Assembly: GCA_001600455.1 (NCBI GenBank)
Contig: BCKC01000011.1
Span: forward strand, 585,835 to 649,834
From: Endocalyx cinctus
Taxonomy: Eukaryota; Ascomycota; Sordariomycetes; Amphisphaeriales; Apiosporaceae
Direction of reading: 5' to 3'
Length of the DNA: 64,000 bases
Position 1 is the stretch's first letter, and each line of letters starts with the position of its first letter. The notes under the pieces are model-generated. The model saw nothing but the letters and a program-made list of their open reading frames with translations. It did no database searches and was not told the DNA's origin. A program made the position numbers and the translations under genes. Positions 46,204-57,415 of the stretch are shown here, piece after piece.

Positions 46204-47355
46204 ATGAACCGTATCGATGCATCCGAACATTACGAAGAGACCACATTCTCCGGGCCGGCACCCTCCTTATTAGTAATTGTCATCGACACGAACCCTCGCG
46301 CTTGGGCCGCTCTACAAAGCACTCTCCCCATTTCCAAAGCTATCGCCAACGTTCTTGTCTTCGTGAACGCGCATCTTGCCTTCGGAAATGACAACCAAGT
46401 CGCCATTCTAGCTGCACATCCCAATCGATCCGTATGGTTATATCCCCAATCGAGTAAAGGGAACGACGCTGGAAACCATGCTTCGAAAGACGGGCAAGGG
46501 GATACCGTCATGACTGACGGAAGTAACAATAACGGCGTCACATCATCAGCCAACAAATTCCCACCTTTCGCGCAAATAGAATCCACCATCCTCTCCTCTC
46601 TACGAAATCTCATCAGCTCCACCACCCCCGCCGACATAAAATCCATACCCACCACCTCCTTAATATCGGGCGCTTTAAGCATGGCCTTATGCTACATCAA
46701 CAAAGTTTCTCTCTCATTCTCCGCTCCTTCCTCCTCCTCTTCCCAACCCGCTTCGTCAGCCGCCGCGGGAAACCCCGGGTCATCCGGCACCCCGGGAAAC
46801 ACGTCCGCGCTCCGCGCCCGCATCCTCATCCTGTCCGTCTCGGATTCGGCCCCGAGCCAGTACATACCGACCATGAACGCCGTCTTCGCTGCCTCGCACG
46901 GGGGCATCTCGATCGACACCTTGTCCCTGACCGGGACGTCGACCTTCCTCCAGCAGGCCGCGTACATCACGAACGGGACCTACCTCTCGGCCTCGACGAA
47001 CCCCCGAGGACTGCTGACGTACCTCATGTTCGGCTTTTTAGCCGACTCGTCGGCCCGCCGATCCCTCGTCGTGCCGTCGCAGGACAGCGTCGATTTCCGC
47101 GCCGCCTGCTTCTGCCACCGCAAGGTCGTCGACACCGCCTTCGTCTGCAGCATCTGCCTCGGCATCTTCTGCGAGGTGCCGCCCGACGCCGCCTGTCTGA
47201 CGTGCGGGAACCGTCTCGCGCTGGCGGCTTCGTACGGGGCCAAGCCGGCCGTGGTGCCGAGGAAGAAGAAGAAGAAAAGCAAGAAGATCAACGGGAACGG
47301 GAGCACGAGCGTCGGGAGGGAGGGGACTGGTAGTGCCACCCCGATGCCTGGTTAA
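46204..47355 (+). CDS. tfb4: TFIIH core subunit Tfb4 (p34)
   Basis: Single coding exon, 383 residues starting MNRIDASEHYEE. The open frame extends upstream, but the first in-frame ATG is here. A von Willebrand A-like domain spans about 20-285, starting with PSLLVIVIDTNPRAW and continuing with ARILILSVSDSAPSQYIPTMNAVFAA and ISIDTLSLTG. A C-terminal zinc-binding region at about 301-340 (CFCHRKVVDTAFVCSICLGIFC...CLTCG) matches the C4 ring-like motif of p34. A Lys-rich tail (KKKKKSKK) may act in nuclear import. The protein is part of TFIIH, acting in RNA polymerase II initiation and nucleotide excision repair. A Ser/Ala/Gly-rich insert near 185-205 is probably a loop. Confidence 0.91.
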   Translation: MNRIDASEHYEETTFSGPAPSLLVIVIDTNPRAWAALQSTLPISKAIANVLVFVNAHLAFGNDNQVAILAAHPNRSVWLYPQSSKGNDAGNHASKDGQGDTVMTDGSNNNGVTSSANKFPPFAQIESTILSSLRNLISSTTPADIKSIPTTSLISGALSMALCYINKVSLSFSAPSSSSSQPASSAAAGNPGSSGTPGNTSALRARILILSVSDSAPSQYIPTMNAVFAASHGGISIDTLSLTGTSTFLQQAAYITNGTYLSASTNPRGLLTYLMFGFLADSSARRSLVVPSQDSVDFRAACFCHRKVVDTAFVCSICLGIFCEVPPDAACLTCGNRLALAASYGAKPAVVPRKKKKKSKKINGNGSTSVGREGTGSATPMPG

Positions 47356-47781
47356 ACAACCTTGAAATTCCCGGCCGTTTGTTGTTGTTGTTACGGCTGT
47401 TGCTTGGTTGAATAGAATAAAATAGAATGATGCGCCCTAAATGAAGGGTTTATTTTTCAATATACCAATGATTAGCTATTCAATTACAAAGATCGGATTC
47501 TTTAAAGACTGAAGCAGATTTTTTCTAGAGCCTTTTTAAAAAAAAAAAAACACGCGCGAGGTGAATACACTATATTTTATATGTGCTTAAGGATATTTCG
47601 TTAAATCTTCGTATTCAGTGCATATCTATATTGGTTGATTATCATTATCTAGTAAAACTACTAAGCCCGCCAGCCTGACTTCGACTTTAATCATGAATTT
47701 AGGTAGCTCAGCGCGCGGCGAGCAAGTCCACAGACGCCCGCCCAGGTTTGATACCGCAATCTATAGCATTATATTTGGAAA
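47356..47781. other. Convergent 3' region
   Basis: Between tfb4 and the threonine aspartase. It contains an A run (47538-47549). Part may hold a last exon of the aspartase, as noted there. Confidence 0.5.
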
Positions 47782-49622
47782 TTAGGATGGTCGAAAAGAA
47801 GTAACCTGGATCTTCTTCGCGCCGTGACACATGGTATGACCGGCCTTGCGATCGACCCGGGACATGACGCAGCCCGGTTCCCTGTCCGTCGAGCTCATGG
47901 CCGCGAGGGCGAACGAGTCGGTATTGTGAGCGAAGTACAGATAGTAGCCCGACGGCGTCTTCTTGACCGCCATAACACCGATGGCCGGCGTGTTGAGCGA
48001 GTTGACCACGCCCGGGTGCTGCAGGAAGTCCTCGTCGACGAAGCTTCTCATAATCTCGGCCTCGTTATACTCTTCCTTCAGCGTCCGGTCCACCGACCGG
48101 ACCTGGTCGTGGTAGATGCGCTCGGCGCATTTCTGCGCCGCCATCGTCGTCGCTATGTGCTCGCCCGTTCCGCTCGTGACGGCCGCGACCGCGACGGCGT
48201 CCTCGTCCCACCTGTGCACCGGTATTACCGCCGATCCAACCCCTACCAGGGCGGCTGGTCCGATACGGCCCCGGTGTTTCATACCGATACCTCCGGAAGA
48301 CGAACCGGCTGCGATATTTCCGAGATTGTCAATAGCAATTGCACCCACGGTATCTGTAATATGATCGGTCATCGCCGCATCATTCCCTTCGGTAGTAGCA
48401 GCGTCGGTGTCATTTGCATGCGGCACGTCGTGTGAGTCAATGTCGCCGTCGTCGGTACCATCATGAGAAGCGGCATCGGCAGTACCACTCGGGTCATGCG
48501 CGTTGTATTCGCCGGCCTCCCGATCGACCTTCTCGGCTGATCCGATTCGAATTCGCGTTCGTTTCTGCTTCGGTGCAAATTCAGAAGGTGACGGACTTCT
48601 AGTCATGGAACTTTTCGGTTTCAGGATAGAGGAGCCGAGGAGGCTCAGAGGGCTACGATCCGTGGTAGGTTTTGTGGGGGTATGAACACCGAAAGGACTA
48701 GGAGATTGCGGTGAAGAAGACATTTTAGGGGTAGACATAGGCGACTGTTGACCTGGAGAGTCTGGCTGCCCCTCATTCCAGGTCCCGGTCATAATGGCAG
48801 TTGTGTGATCTCGACGGGGAGTATTGATAGCGGCTCCAGCATATGTTACAGGTACTGGTTCAGGCGGGGTCGGAACGCTTTGGTTGCGGGAAGATTCTGC
48901 ATACACTAAATCTTGTTGCCATTTTTGATAACGTAATCCAGCATTCTTCGAGATCAACCGCGTATTGTCAATCGTATCGATGCCGTGTTCCTCGGCGTAC
49001 GTCTTGGCATGTTGACCTACAAGCAGATTTGGGGGTACTCGGTTTAACGATAATTTCTGGTAACATCCGTTTAGGATAGCCTTTGCGAGACAAATCGGAT
49101 TTTTGACCTCTGTGTGTTTGGAAGTTAGACGGAGAATAGGAAAATAGTCGTGCCCAAGGACACAAGACTCACCGGGCACAGCGCCGCACGCGCCACTATT
49201 CCCATGATGATTGACAATTGTGGCATCACATTCGACAGTGCCGTCAATGGACAAATTGCTTCCATAGCCGGCATTAGTGATCTCGTTATCCTCTAGCTCG
49301 ATAATGGCAGCTTCGACGGCATCCACGGCAGATCCACCAGCTCTGAGTATTCTCATGCCTGCCCGGCCAGCGCTGTGAACTTGGATGTCAACATGTTACG
49401 AACGAAAATAGGAATATAGTAGAACCAGATATTAATAGATACTTACTCGCTACAGGCCTTTAGGTGGACTCGTTCATTCTCAAAGCTGTGATACCCTGCA
49501 CCGGCGTGTATAAAAATCGCCGCAAGTTGTCGCGTAGGTTCGGGCGGTGGCTTCCCGCGCTTCTTGCTTAGTCGGTCAGAGACTCCGTCGAGTGAAGGGA
49601 TAACATCGTTCTGTGCATACAT
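47782..49622 (-). CDS. Threonine aspartase (Taspase-1-like Ntn hydrolase)
   Basis: Three exons on the minus strand, 49622-49447, 49372-49173 and 49109-47782; 567 residues. The N-terminal part has IFIHAGAGYHS and DAGRAGMRILRAGGSAVDAVEAAI, typical of the L-asparaginase-2/taspase family, then NAGYGSNLSIDGTVECDA. A long Ser/Pro/Asp-rich insert at about 190-345 precedes the autocleavage site D|TVGAIAIDNLGNIAAGSSSGG, which supplies the nucleophilic Thr, and later VTSGTGEHI. The family cleaves itself, then hydrolyses after Asp in protein substrates or asparagine derivatives. The intron 49110-49172 is 63 nt and in frame, so retention would add 21 residues rather than stop translation. The C-terminus is uncertain: a donor-like CAG|GTTACT at about 47806 could lead to another exon. 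A TTTATAG right before the first ATG could also be an acceptor of an upstream exon. Confidence 0.85.
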
Positions 49623-51441
49623 CTATAAACACAGTTAGTACCAAGTTTATTCGGCAAAAATATGTGTTGTTAATGCCCGGAGTGTATTACTTATGTAGCC
49701 CTATTGTATCGTATGAACTAACGAAAGAAAGTCGAGATAACTATATCGTATGACAGGGGGTACCAGAGAACTCTACTTTGCCCTCTAGCAGTGATGGGTG
49801 GTATAGTAAATGGAGGCGTCAATATATCTTGTCGTCTGACACGAGATCTCTATACGGACGTCATGTAAGTCAAAAGAAATTTATACTAAACTCTTAAGGA
49901 CTAATACTACCCGAATATCTACTGGAGATCGAGGGAAAACGGGAGGGCAAGCAAGGGGGCATGCATGAAGGAGGATGCATGAATATGACAATAACAAGCA
50001 AGTTCACGGGTCTAATTTGGATGAACAAGAAGGTATCTGGCTTTTCAACCTTGGGGGGTTAGAAGCTGTGAATATGGCATCGACTTACTTTGAACTCATT
50101 CAGAATTATCGGCTAGAAGATGAAGGGTACGTAGGTAATATGATAAATAACGCTATATCGAGCTCAAGCGACAATGGGAAAATGTAGGATATGGAGAGGA
50201 AGAGAGAGATGTAATAATACTGGATGAGCTCCGGAAGCTCAAGTAAAAGGCATAAAAGTGATAGTTAAAAGTTTAGTCTTGGATCAATGAAAAAACAGCC
50301 AGTTTATTGAGTAGATAATGCTGGTTTTGCAATATTGACTGATACACGACGTGGCTGAGGGATAATACCTCTTATAAGACGAGTTGCGAGAAGAATATAG
50401 GTACTTAGAGTTGAGTGAAAACGTGGAGAATATATGATGAACGAAGTAGTAAGATAGGTACTAGTAGATGGCATCATATAAGTCATACACTGAACGGCTG
50501 TATTTGATAAAATGAGTAAGGTTAAGAGGCAAGATGGGATATCGAAGTTTTGTTCTGTTGAGTAATGGCAACTACTCATTAGGTTATGAATTGCAAATGG
50601 TTGGCATGAAGAAAGAAGGGCAAGTAGCCAGTTGCTGAGTCGGTGATGATTCGCTGCGTAACTTCCATATATATCTGTAGTTCTATAATGAAAGGACGCA
50701 TTGAAGTGATTTTTTGAGACCAGAAGGAAGAAATTATTCTTCTAATTATTCGAAGTCCACTCTGCCTCCTTCACGAGGTAGTGGATGAAGGTCGAACATG
50801 TGTATGGAAGGTAGGTCAGGTCATGATACTGATTCAAGGAGGTGCAAACTTGATTCAAAACCTTCCACTGTGACCACCCTATATATGCTATGTCCACTAT
50901 ATATGACACAGCAGTTAAGAATAAAATTTGATTAGATTGGAATATGAGTTCGAGCGTAAAACCAGTCATCTAATTAACCTATCACCACTTTGCTGTCTAA
51001 GAAGTTAAAGGGAGTGTATTCAAGACGTTGGCATGACAAGTGACAAGAAATCGATGTCAGATGGCAGCACAGTACGCTATCGTCGCTACTTAGCCACAAC
51101 GCCACATTATGCATCAATGCCACTATCGATATTCAACTAAACCTCTTGAGTATTGGTCTTGGCTTCAGTATATGCATTTAATTATGTCACTGAATGCCGC
51201 CTCGTCATCGCCCACCAAAAACTACCTAATCTGCTATTGTCTAATAAATTGCAGCCTTGAGCTGTTGGCCTCCTACTGTAGCTGCCCCGCCGATCATCCT
51301 CCAACACCCAAAATCCACCGCAATATCAGCATCAATTAAATTCATACGACCTCGCTTCCCTTCGTATACGACCCTCCATTCGCGGTAGTCTTGATTACGA
51401 AACATTTCCAAAACTAACCTGCGCGATCTCATTATATCATA
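49623..51441. other. Divergent intergenic region, aspartase/arp3
   Basis: 1.8 kb, AT-rich, with only short open frames and no motif. The last 200 bases are a CT-rich leader for arp3. Confidence 0.6.
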
Positions 51442-53233
51442 ATGGCTAACCAAACCCCTGCCGTTGTCATGGACAAGTACGTCGAGAACCCCGCAACCCA
51501 TGTCACATAATAATTACCACGAGCCCAATTTGGAACAAATATACTAATGAAACATACTCAATAACAGCGGCACGGGTTTCTCGAAGCTTGGTAAGCTAAG
51601 CTCTATTTAGTCTATTTGTGTATTTCTACACTTGTGCACACACCGTTCTACCAGGAACTCACCTAACCGATCAAACAACCGTATGGCTGACTTCGTGAAT
51701 TCTTCTTCTAGGTTTCGCCGGAAATGATTCACCCTCGTTCGTCTTCCCCACTGCGATAGCGACAAAAGGCCCTGCTGCCGGAGGTGCAGGTACTGGATCG
51801 GGACGACCTGCAATCGCGAACAAGCCGTCTTTTCTTACTGGAGGTGCTGGTCCAACTGGCCACCTCTCGACGAAACGGGGTACTGAAGATCTCGACTTCT
51901 TCATTGGTGACGAAGCTATTGCCGCCTCAGGTGGACCGGGTACGTTTCAACTATACGGATCTCGCTCATTTTAGATCACGCGACTAATTCCTCCCTAGGA
52001 TATGGCTTACACTATCCCATCCGTCACGGTCAAATAGAGAACTGGGTGGGTTTTTGGAGGATGAAGATTATTGTATGAGGTGGTTTCTGCAGAAGGAACT
52101 AACGTGTCACTTAGGATCACATGGAAAGATTCTGGTCTAATTCGATCTTTAAATACTTACGAGTTGAGCCGGAAGATCATTATTTCCTCCTCACCGAACC
52201 TGTACGGAATTATCAGCCAGAACTCGTTTTGACAATCGCGCTAACCTACGACAGCCCCTAAACCCGCCAGAAAACCGAGAAAACACGGCCGAGATTTTCT
52301 TCGAGTCCTTCAACTGCGCCGGTCTCTACATTGCCGTCCAGGCCGTCCTTGCCCTAGCTGCCTCCTGGACATCATCTAAGGTCTCGGATCGTTCTCTCAC
52401 CGGTACCGTTATCGACTCCGGAGATGGTGTTACTCACGTTATCCCCGTCGCAGAAGGCTACGTGATAGGCTCCTCCATTAAGTCCATCCCCATCGCAGGT
52501 CGTGACATCACCTATTTCGTTCAGTCTCTTCTCCGAGATCGCGGCGAGCCCGACAGCTCCCTCAAGACAGCTCAAGAGATCAAGGAGGAGTACTGTTACG
52601 TATGTCCCGATATCGTGAAAGAATTTGGTCGTTTTGATCGGGACCGTAGTCGCTTTGGAAAGCACGTAGTCTCGCACCCGGGCGGTCGCCAGGTCACAGT
52701 TGACGTCGGATACGAACGATTCCTTGCCCCCGAGATCTTCTTCAACCCCGAAATCTACTCTTCCGACTTCCTCACCCCACTCCCCGTCGTAGTAGACGGA
52801 GTTATCCAGTCAAGTCCTATCGATGTGCGACGAGGTCTGTACAAGAACATTGTCTTATCTGGCGGAAGCACGTTATATAAGGATTTTGGACGGAGATTAC
52901 AGCGCGACATTAAGCATTTGGTAGATGACAGAATCCGGGCGAGCGAGGTACGCAGCGGTGGCGCGAGGAGTGGTGGCTTAGAGGTGCAAGTTATCACACA
53001 TAAGAGACAGAGACACGGACCATGGTTCGGAGGTAGTTTACTGGGACAAACGCCAGAATTCCGATCATACTGCCATACTAAGGCTGAGGTACGTCTTCTT
53101 TTTTTTTTCTTGAGTCTTCGCGCCAGGCTTTTTGCAAACGAGTATGACTAACAAATTTTGAATGTAGTACCAAGAATATGGTCCCGGAATTGTTCGAAGA
53201 TTTGCTCTGCTAGGTGGCCCAGGAGGGTCATAG
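51442..53233 (+). CDS. arp3: Actin-related protein 3, Arp2/3 complex
   Basis: Seven exons: 51442-51476, 51568-51590, 51712-51939, 51999-52045, 52115-52201, 52255-53088, 53168-53233; 439 residues, every phase consistent. The actin-fold motifs are [18 protein letters not shown] at the start, [61 protein letters not shown] and the Arp3-type C-terminus [18 protein letters not shown]. It forms the pseudo-actin dimer with Arp2 that starts branched filaments, acting in endocytosis and polarised growth. The exon 1-2 pattern, with a 23-nt second exon, agrees with the need to split the first nucleotide-binding loop across introns. A Gly/Ala-rich insert near 36-60 is typical of fungal Arp3. Confidence 0.96.
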
Positions 53234-55031
53234 ACATATTTTTGGTGACGTGTATATGGGATTGACTTGCAGCATTTTGTTCGTATTTGCTTAGATTTAT
53301 TTTCCACTACATGGTAAGATGGCGAAGGGGCGGTTCCAAGAAAAGAAAAATAGCTCATCGGATTTTATGAGGCAATGTTACTGCTACTCCATTACATTCC
53401 TGTTTCGAATGTAGCAATAACATGTTTATTTCAAACTCGACGCGGACTTTTTATTTCCTATGGGATTAGCAGATATGTGACAACTAGGAGGCCTTTGACA
53501 GTGGCCGAAAAGGAGAATGACTATTATCGACTTGCTGGAACTTGCGGTGCATGCTCTTTTTATTCGTATCCCCTGAGCCGGACTAGGTTAAGTGACACGT
53601 AAGACCATGATGATTGTGCAATTAATCGAGTTCATAAATCATGGCTAGAAATAAAAACGATGCTACCGTCTTCATTCTTCCCGTGGTAAACTGTTGGGTT
53701 CTCGCCATATTACAGAAGAAGTATTTCCCAGCAGTAAGGATAGGTTTTTCTTTGATGCGAACTCACAAAATTAGCAGTACTTAATTATATTCAAGCTTCC
53801 GCGAGATAAAACGGAACTTGATATTTCAACCCCACCGTCGCATAAGTTTCTAACTCAGTTCACCAATTTTTTTGAGATTTACTCCTGTCCAAGACATATA
53901 TTCAAACAATGATATCAACGTAATTTCTGCATAGGTAAATTAGTATCCCAATCGTATGTCTTTAATGGTATGATATCGGCACACAGACGGATGTTGGGCA
54001 TGTTTGATAAACATATAAAACTATATCTCGTGTTCCCGCTTGCTTCATTACACGTCTATATGACCCGAATTCTCCATCCGGGCTTGTTAATATCATATTT
54101 GATAAGTTCGGACCACTCAATTTTTCATTCCGCAGACTATTCTTAAGATATGACTGAAATTAAAATGGTAGTTTACATTTCAGTATGGCTATATTGGTTT
54201 TTGAGAATGGTATTTTATACACTTCCGTCTATCGTACTAGCTTTCGTCAATTTTGAAATAATCTATTCACGCTGAGTCAGGAACATGTATAAACAGTACA
54301 GGAACTTCTTAAGCCCTCAACTTGTCACTCATATAGATTGGTAGATCTTTTGTTAGGGCCTCTATCGACAGTCTAGTTCCTATATCTATACATCCATCCT
54401 CACTTTCTCATGCTTATTAAAAAAAAAAAAATTAAAGAAAAACAACATGGCCAACTAGTATAGTATATGGCTTCCTGAAGAGGATCGTATTTTCATCTAG
54501 ATCAAGATACGGGCTCCCACGAGGGCGCTGGCGTGAAAGCCAACTCTCCACCATCCCCGGTGGCGCTGGCTCTACTCTTCTTATCAGCGCCGGCCCTACC
54601 ACGCATACACCTTCCGAAGCTTACGGCAAGCGGCAGTTATCGATGTGACGAATTAACCGCTAATACGTGTAATTCGCGAGTTACTGCCTAACTAGGCGAC
54701 GGATATGTGCATGAAAATTAGCAATTCTAAGGGAGAACTTTTCACTTGAAAGGCCAGACACAGAAAATATGACGCTAAAGGGGAGGGGAGGTGGTTGATG
54801 TATTATCAAGTTATTACGGATATGGATATGATTAATCCTGGTATTTAACGTAAAAAACCGAGTTAATCAAAGCAGTCACGTCAACAAGCAATCAATTGTC
54901 AAGTTCATCTAAAAGGGGTATATATTACGATAAGTTTATCCGAATCTTTCTAGTGTATCTCTTCTCATACGCGATCCTGCTCAGATACAAAATATCTGCA
55001 TTTTCTTTTTCTTAGATAGGCGGTAACATCT
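53234..55031. other. AT-rich intergenic region with a GC-rich island
   Basis: 1.8 kb without a supported gene. It includes the 132-base GC-rich open stretch listed separately and an A run at 54420-54431. The remainder is AT-rich and featureless. Confidence 0.55.
54502..54636 (-). pseudogene. GC-rich coding relic, unidentified
   Basis: On the minus strand, 44 codons are open from just after a TAA (54639-54637) to a TGA (54504-54502). Composition is exon-like and sharply different from the AT-rich flanks. The translation is basic then acidic (AGADKKSRASATGDGGEL ... PAPSWEPVS) like a protein's cytosolic C-terminal tail. No upstream exon or start was found. It may be the last piece of a lost gene, or an isolated GC patch. 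Confidence 0.3.
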
Positions 55032-55925
55032 TCACAGCGGCGAAGTATTGCGTACGTGATTCCACTGCCTTATCAGCGTAATCGTCACATTATACACGAA
55101 CAGCGGCAAGAAAATACTCCCGACCAAGACGACGGAGACCAGTACGGCGACCATGGCCGCCACGGCGAGGACGTACGAGACGCGCTGAAAGGCATCCTCG
55201 GCGCCGACGCCGTCCGGCACCGCGAGCGCGACCTGCATGCCTTGTAAGAGGGTAGTCGCGAACGCGAAGACGATGACGAAGATCCGAAAGTACTCGGAAA
55301 AATACGTTCCGTACTCCCGGTGCTGGGTGAAGTACGAGATCCCCTTCAGCTTGAGGCGCCAGATCCAGTCGAGCCGGCCGAGCCGCAGCTCGCCGTACTG
55401 GTACCGGCAGTTGACCTTGTCGTCCGAGGGCCCGACGGCCTCGAGCACGGCGGTCCGCCAGCGGAACCACCGCTCCCAGTCCACCTTTTCGTCCACGAGG
55501 CCGAGATTCTTGGCCTGCCGGAGGTCGAGCGGGGTGGTGACGAGTCGGCAATACGACCGCATGAAGCCGAGGATCAGGCCGCTCAGCTCGCCGTCCGTCT
55601 CCGGAAAGCCCGAGGAGTAGACATTCCTATCGACGAAGACGGGGTCCAGGAAGTAGTTCGCGAGAGGCTTTATGTAAATGGTGCGCTGGACCCAGCACAG
55701 GTGAAGGCGGATCTCGTTCGTTGGTATGATGGTTCGAAGGAGCACACGCTGGTAAGATATCGATGAGATATTGTGAAGTGAGCCTGCGATGCTGAGATAG
55801 GGGTGTATATCGTTCAGGTCGTGAACCGAGAGATCCTCCTTCAGGAGAGTAGGGTCAGGCCAAGTGCGCCGCTCCTTGTTGGAGATTGTGATGTACTGCT
55901 CAGAATCGCCGAAGATGCATGGCAT
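55032..55925 (-). CDS. Membrane protein, probably DUF6601 family
   Basis: Single exon; the first true ATG gives 297 residues (MPCIFGDSEQ). The segment EIRLHLCWVQRTIYIKPLANYFL (about 95-117) and the following LGFMRSYCRLVTTPLDLRQAKNLGLVD and WERW resemble the fungal DUF6601 family. That family has a conserved LH..W....I.LKPLPRYLL block. Two or three membrane spans lie near the C-terminus (about 220-245 IFVIVFAFATTLLQG and 255-290 VLAVAAMVAVLVSVVLVGSIFLPLFV). Function is unknown. Exon GC content is high against AT-rich flanks. Such proteins are sometimes annotated as subtilisin-like, but I see no protease motif. Confidence 0.75.
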   Translation of the reverse strand: MPCIFGDSEQYITISNKERRTWPDPTLLKEDLSVHDLNDIHPYLSIAGSLHNISSISYQRVLLRTIIPTNEIRLHLCWVQRTIYIKPLANYFLDPVFVDRNVYSSGFPETDGELSGLILGFMRSYCRLVTTPLDLRQAKNLGLVDEKVDWERWFRWRTAVLEAVGPSDDKVNCRYQYGELRLGRLDWIWRLKLKGISYFTQHREYGTYFSEYFRIFVIVFAFATTLLQGMQVALAVPDGVGAEDAFQRVSYVLAVAAMVAVLVSVVLVGSIFLPLFVYNVTITLIRQWNHVRNTSPL

Positions 55926-56448
55926 ATCCAAGCAGTTGATTCATTTAGATTAAATTATACTATTAGGAGCTGTTAATACTTATTAATTTGGTGTTTTTGG
56001 AGACTCCATCCACTGTAGGACGAGGATAAAAAAAAGGATAGGGCTGAGATTTGACCGGGGGTCAAATATGTGGGTGGATTTATCACCGCCTCAATTCGGT
56101 AAGTATAACCCCGCTCTAAATGTCATGCTGCTTATCATCTTGTCCTTTCATGTGGGCGATTCTGCCTACTTTCGTCGAGCATAAGGCATCTCTTTTCTCG
56201 AAAACATATTGCAGAGAATAACCTATTATAGGTGTACTACATTTTAATAACCTCTGCCTCCTAAGTTATTCTAATAATGCACAGCCACAAACGGTGTGAG
56301 GAGTTTAGCGGGTCCCATTAATTCGTTTGTTTACTTAACTTCAACCGGGCACCAGGGACGCATGACGATTAATCGCATCTATGTCTTTTCTTTATGATAT
56401 ATTCTATTTACATCTTTAAATATAATATATCGATCTTTGAATTTCCAG
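55926..56448. other. Divergent promoter region
   Basis: AT-rich, between the DUF6601-like gene and the HIT gene; an A run at about 56029-56036. A TTTCCAG directly before the HIT start (56442-56448) looks like an acceptor, so a 5'-UTR intron is possible. Confidence 0.55.
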
Positions 56449-57103
56449 ATGGGTCGGATAAAGGACTTTTTACACTACCTGGCCAACCTAGAATGGACGG
56501 AAAAGGTGCAAACACATTGTGTGTTTTGTGATCGGACCAAATTCGAGGACAAGATTGTCTACGAGGTAACAGGTCGACATTTAAAGAAATATTAACTTGC
56601 CATTCTAATCGGTATGCGTTTCCAGGATGACAACCTCTTTGCAATCGAGAATAGGCGCCTGGCAGGGCGATATCACTGGTTAATACTGCCAAAATCGCAC
56701 AAATGGCGCGACATCGAGGCGTTGGTCCTGGAAGACGAGGCCTTAGGTCAGCCATACCATCTTTTACCTCCAACTTTCTGGCAGCGGACTGATATATAAT
56801 AATTCCATACCGGTAGTGAAATCCATGATCGCGCTGGGGAAACAGCTGCTAGAACAGAAATGTCCTGCGGTTCCGCCTCGCGATGTTCACACCGGATTTC
56901 ATCGCGGTCGTCGAATCATGTTCAGGAATATTTACTGGCCCGATATCGTTTCAATCCATCACTTACACATGCATGTTATTGTCGAGCCTCATTTTTGGCT
57001 CAAGTTCTTCAAGTACCCTCCGTGGCTCCCCCTCATGTGGAAATCGGAGAAACAAGTATTACGAAAGCTAAGCTCGAAGTCGGATAAGAAGCTTGCTAGA
57101 TGA
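56449..57103 (+). CDS. HIT-domain (histidine triad) protein
   Basis: Three exons, 56449-56565, 56626-56746 and 56817-57103; 174 residues. An N-terminal CVFC pair (about 25-28) could hold zinc with later His residues. The HIT core follows: DDNLFAIENRRLAGRYHWLILPKSH, then the triad HLHMHVIV near residues 127-135, embedded in IHHLHMHVIVEPHFW. The FHRGRRIMFRNIYWPD segment precedes the triad, as in Hint/aprataxin-like branches. It should be a nucleotide phosphoramidase or hydrolase; the exact substrate is not clear. The C-terminus is basic (KSEKQVLRKLSSKSDKK). The intron 1 donor GAG|GTAACA is weak but the phase fits. Confidence 0.86.
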
Positions 57104-57415
57104 TTTATAAGAGCAGAATGTTAGAGTAGTATATGAAAACACAAGAGTTTACGTCCAACTGTGAAAAGAAAGTTATTTTACTAAAAATGAAACAAAGAAC
57201 GGGTACGGAATGAACCGAACCCCGCAAAACGTCGGAAATAACGTCCGTACCGTTTCAGATTAACCCCGATCCAATCAACGAGAACCTCAGGTTGCTCAGC
57301 TCTCAGTCTTTACAATTCCCATAAGAAATTCAAAGCCTCCGTGTTTCTTTTTGTCTATGATATTTCTTTTCTTCCTTTCAAGTTTATATCAAAGTTCAGA
57401 TGTGAAACCGAATTC
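57104..57415. other. Short intergenic spacer
   Basis: 312 bases between the HIT and the dehydrogenase genes on the same strand. It ends in a CT-rich leader. Nothing else is seen. Confidence 0.6.

Noticed and set aside
42381..53233. Actin-linked cluster (cro1 and arp3 within 11 kb)
   Set aside because: Unrelated housekeeping genes lie between them; proximity alone does not support a functional cluster.
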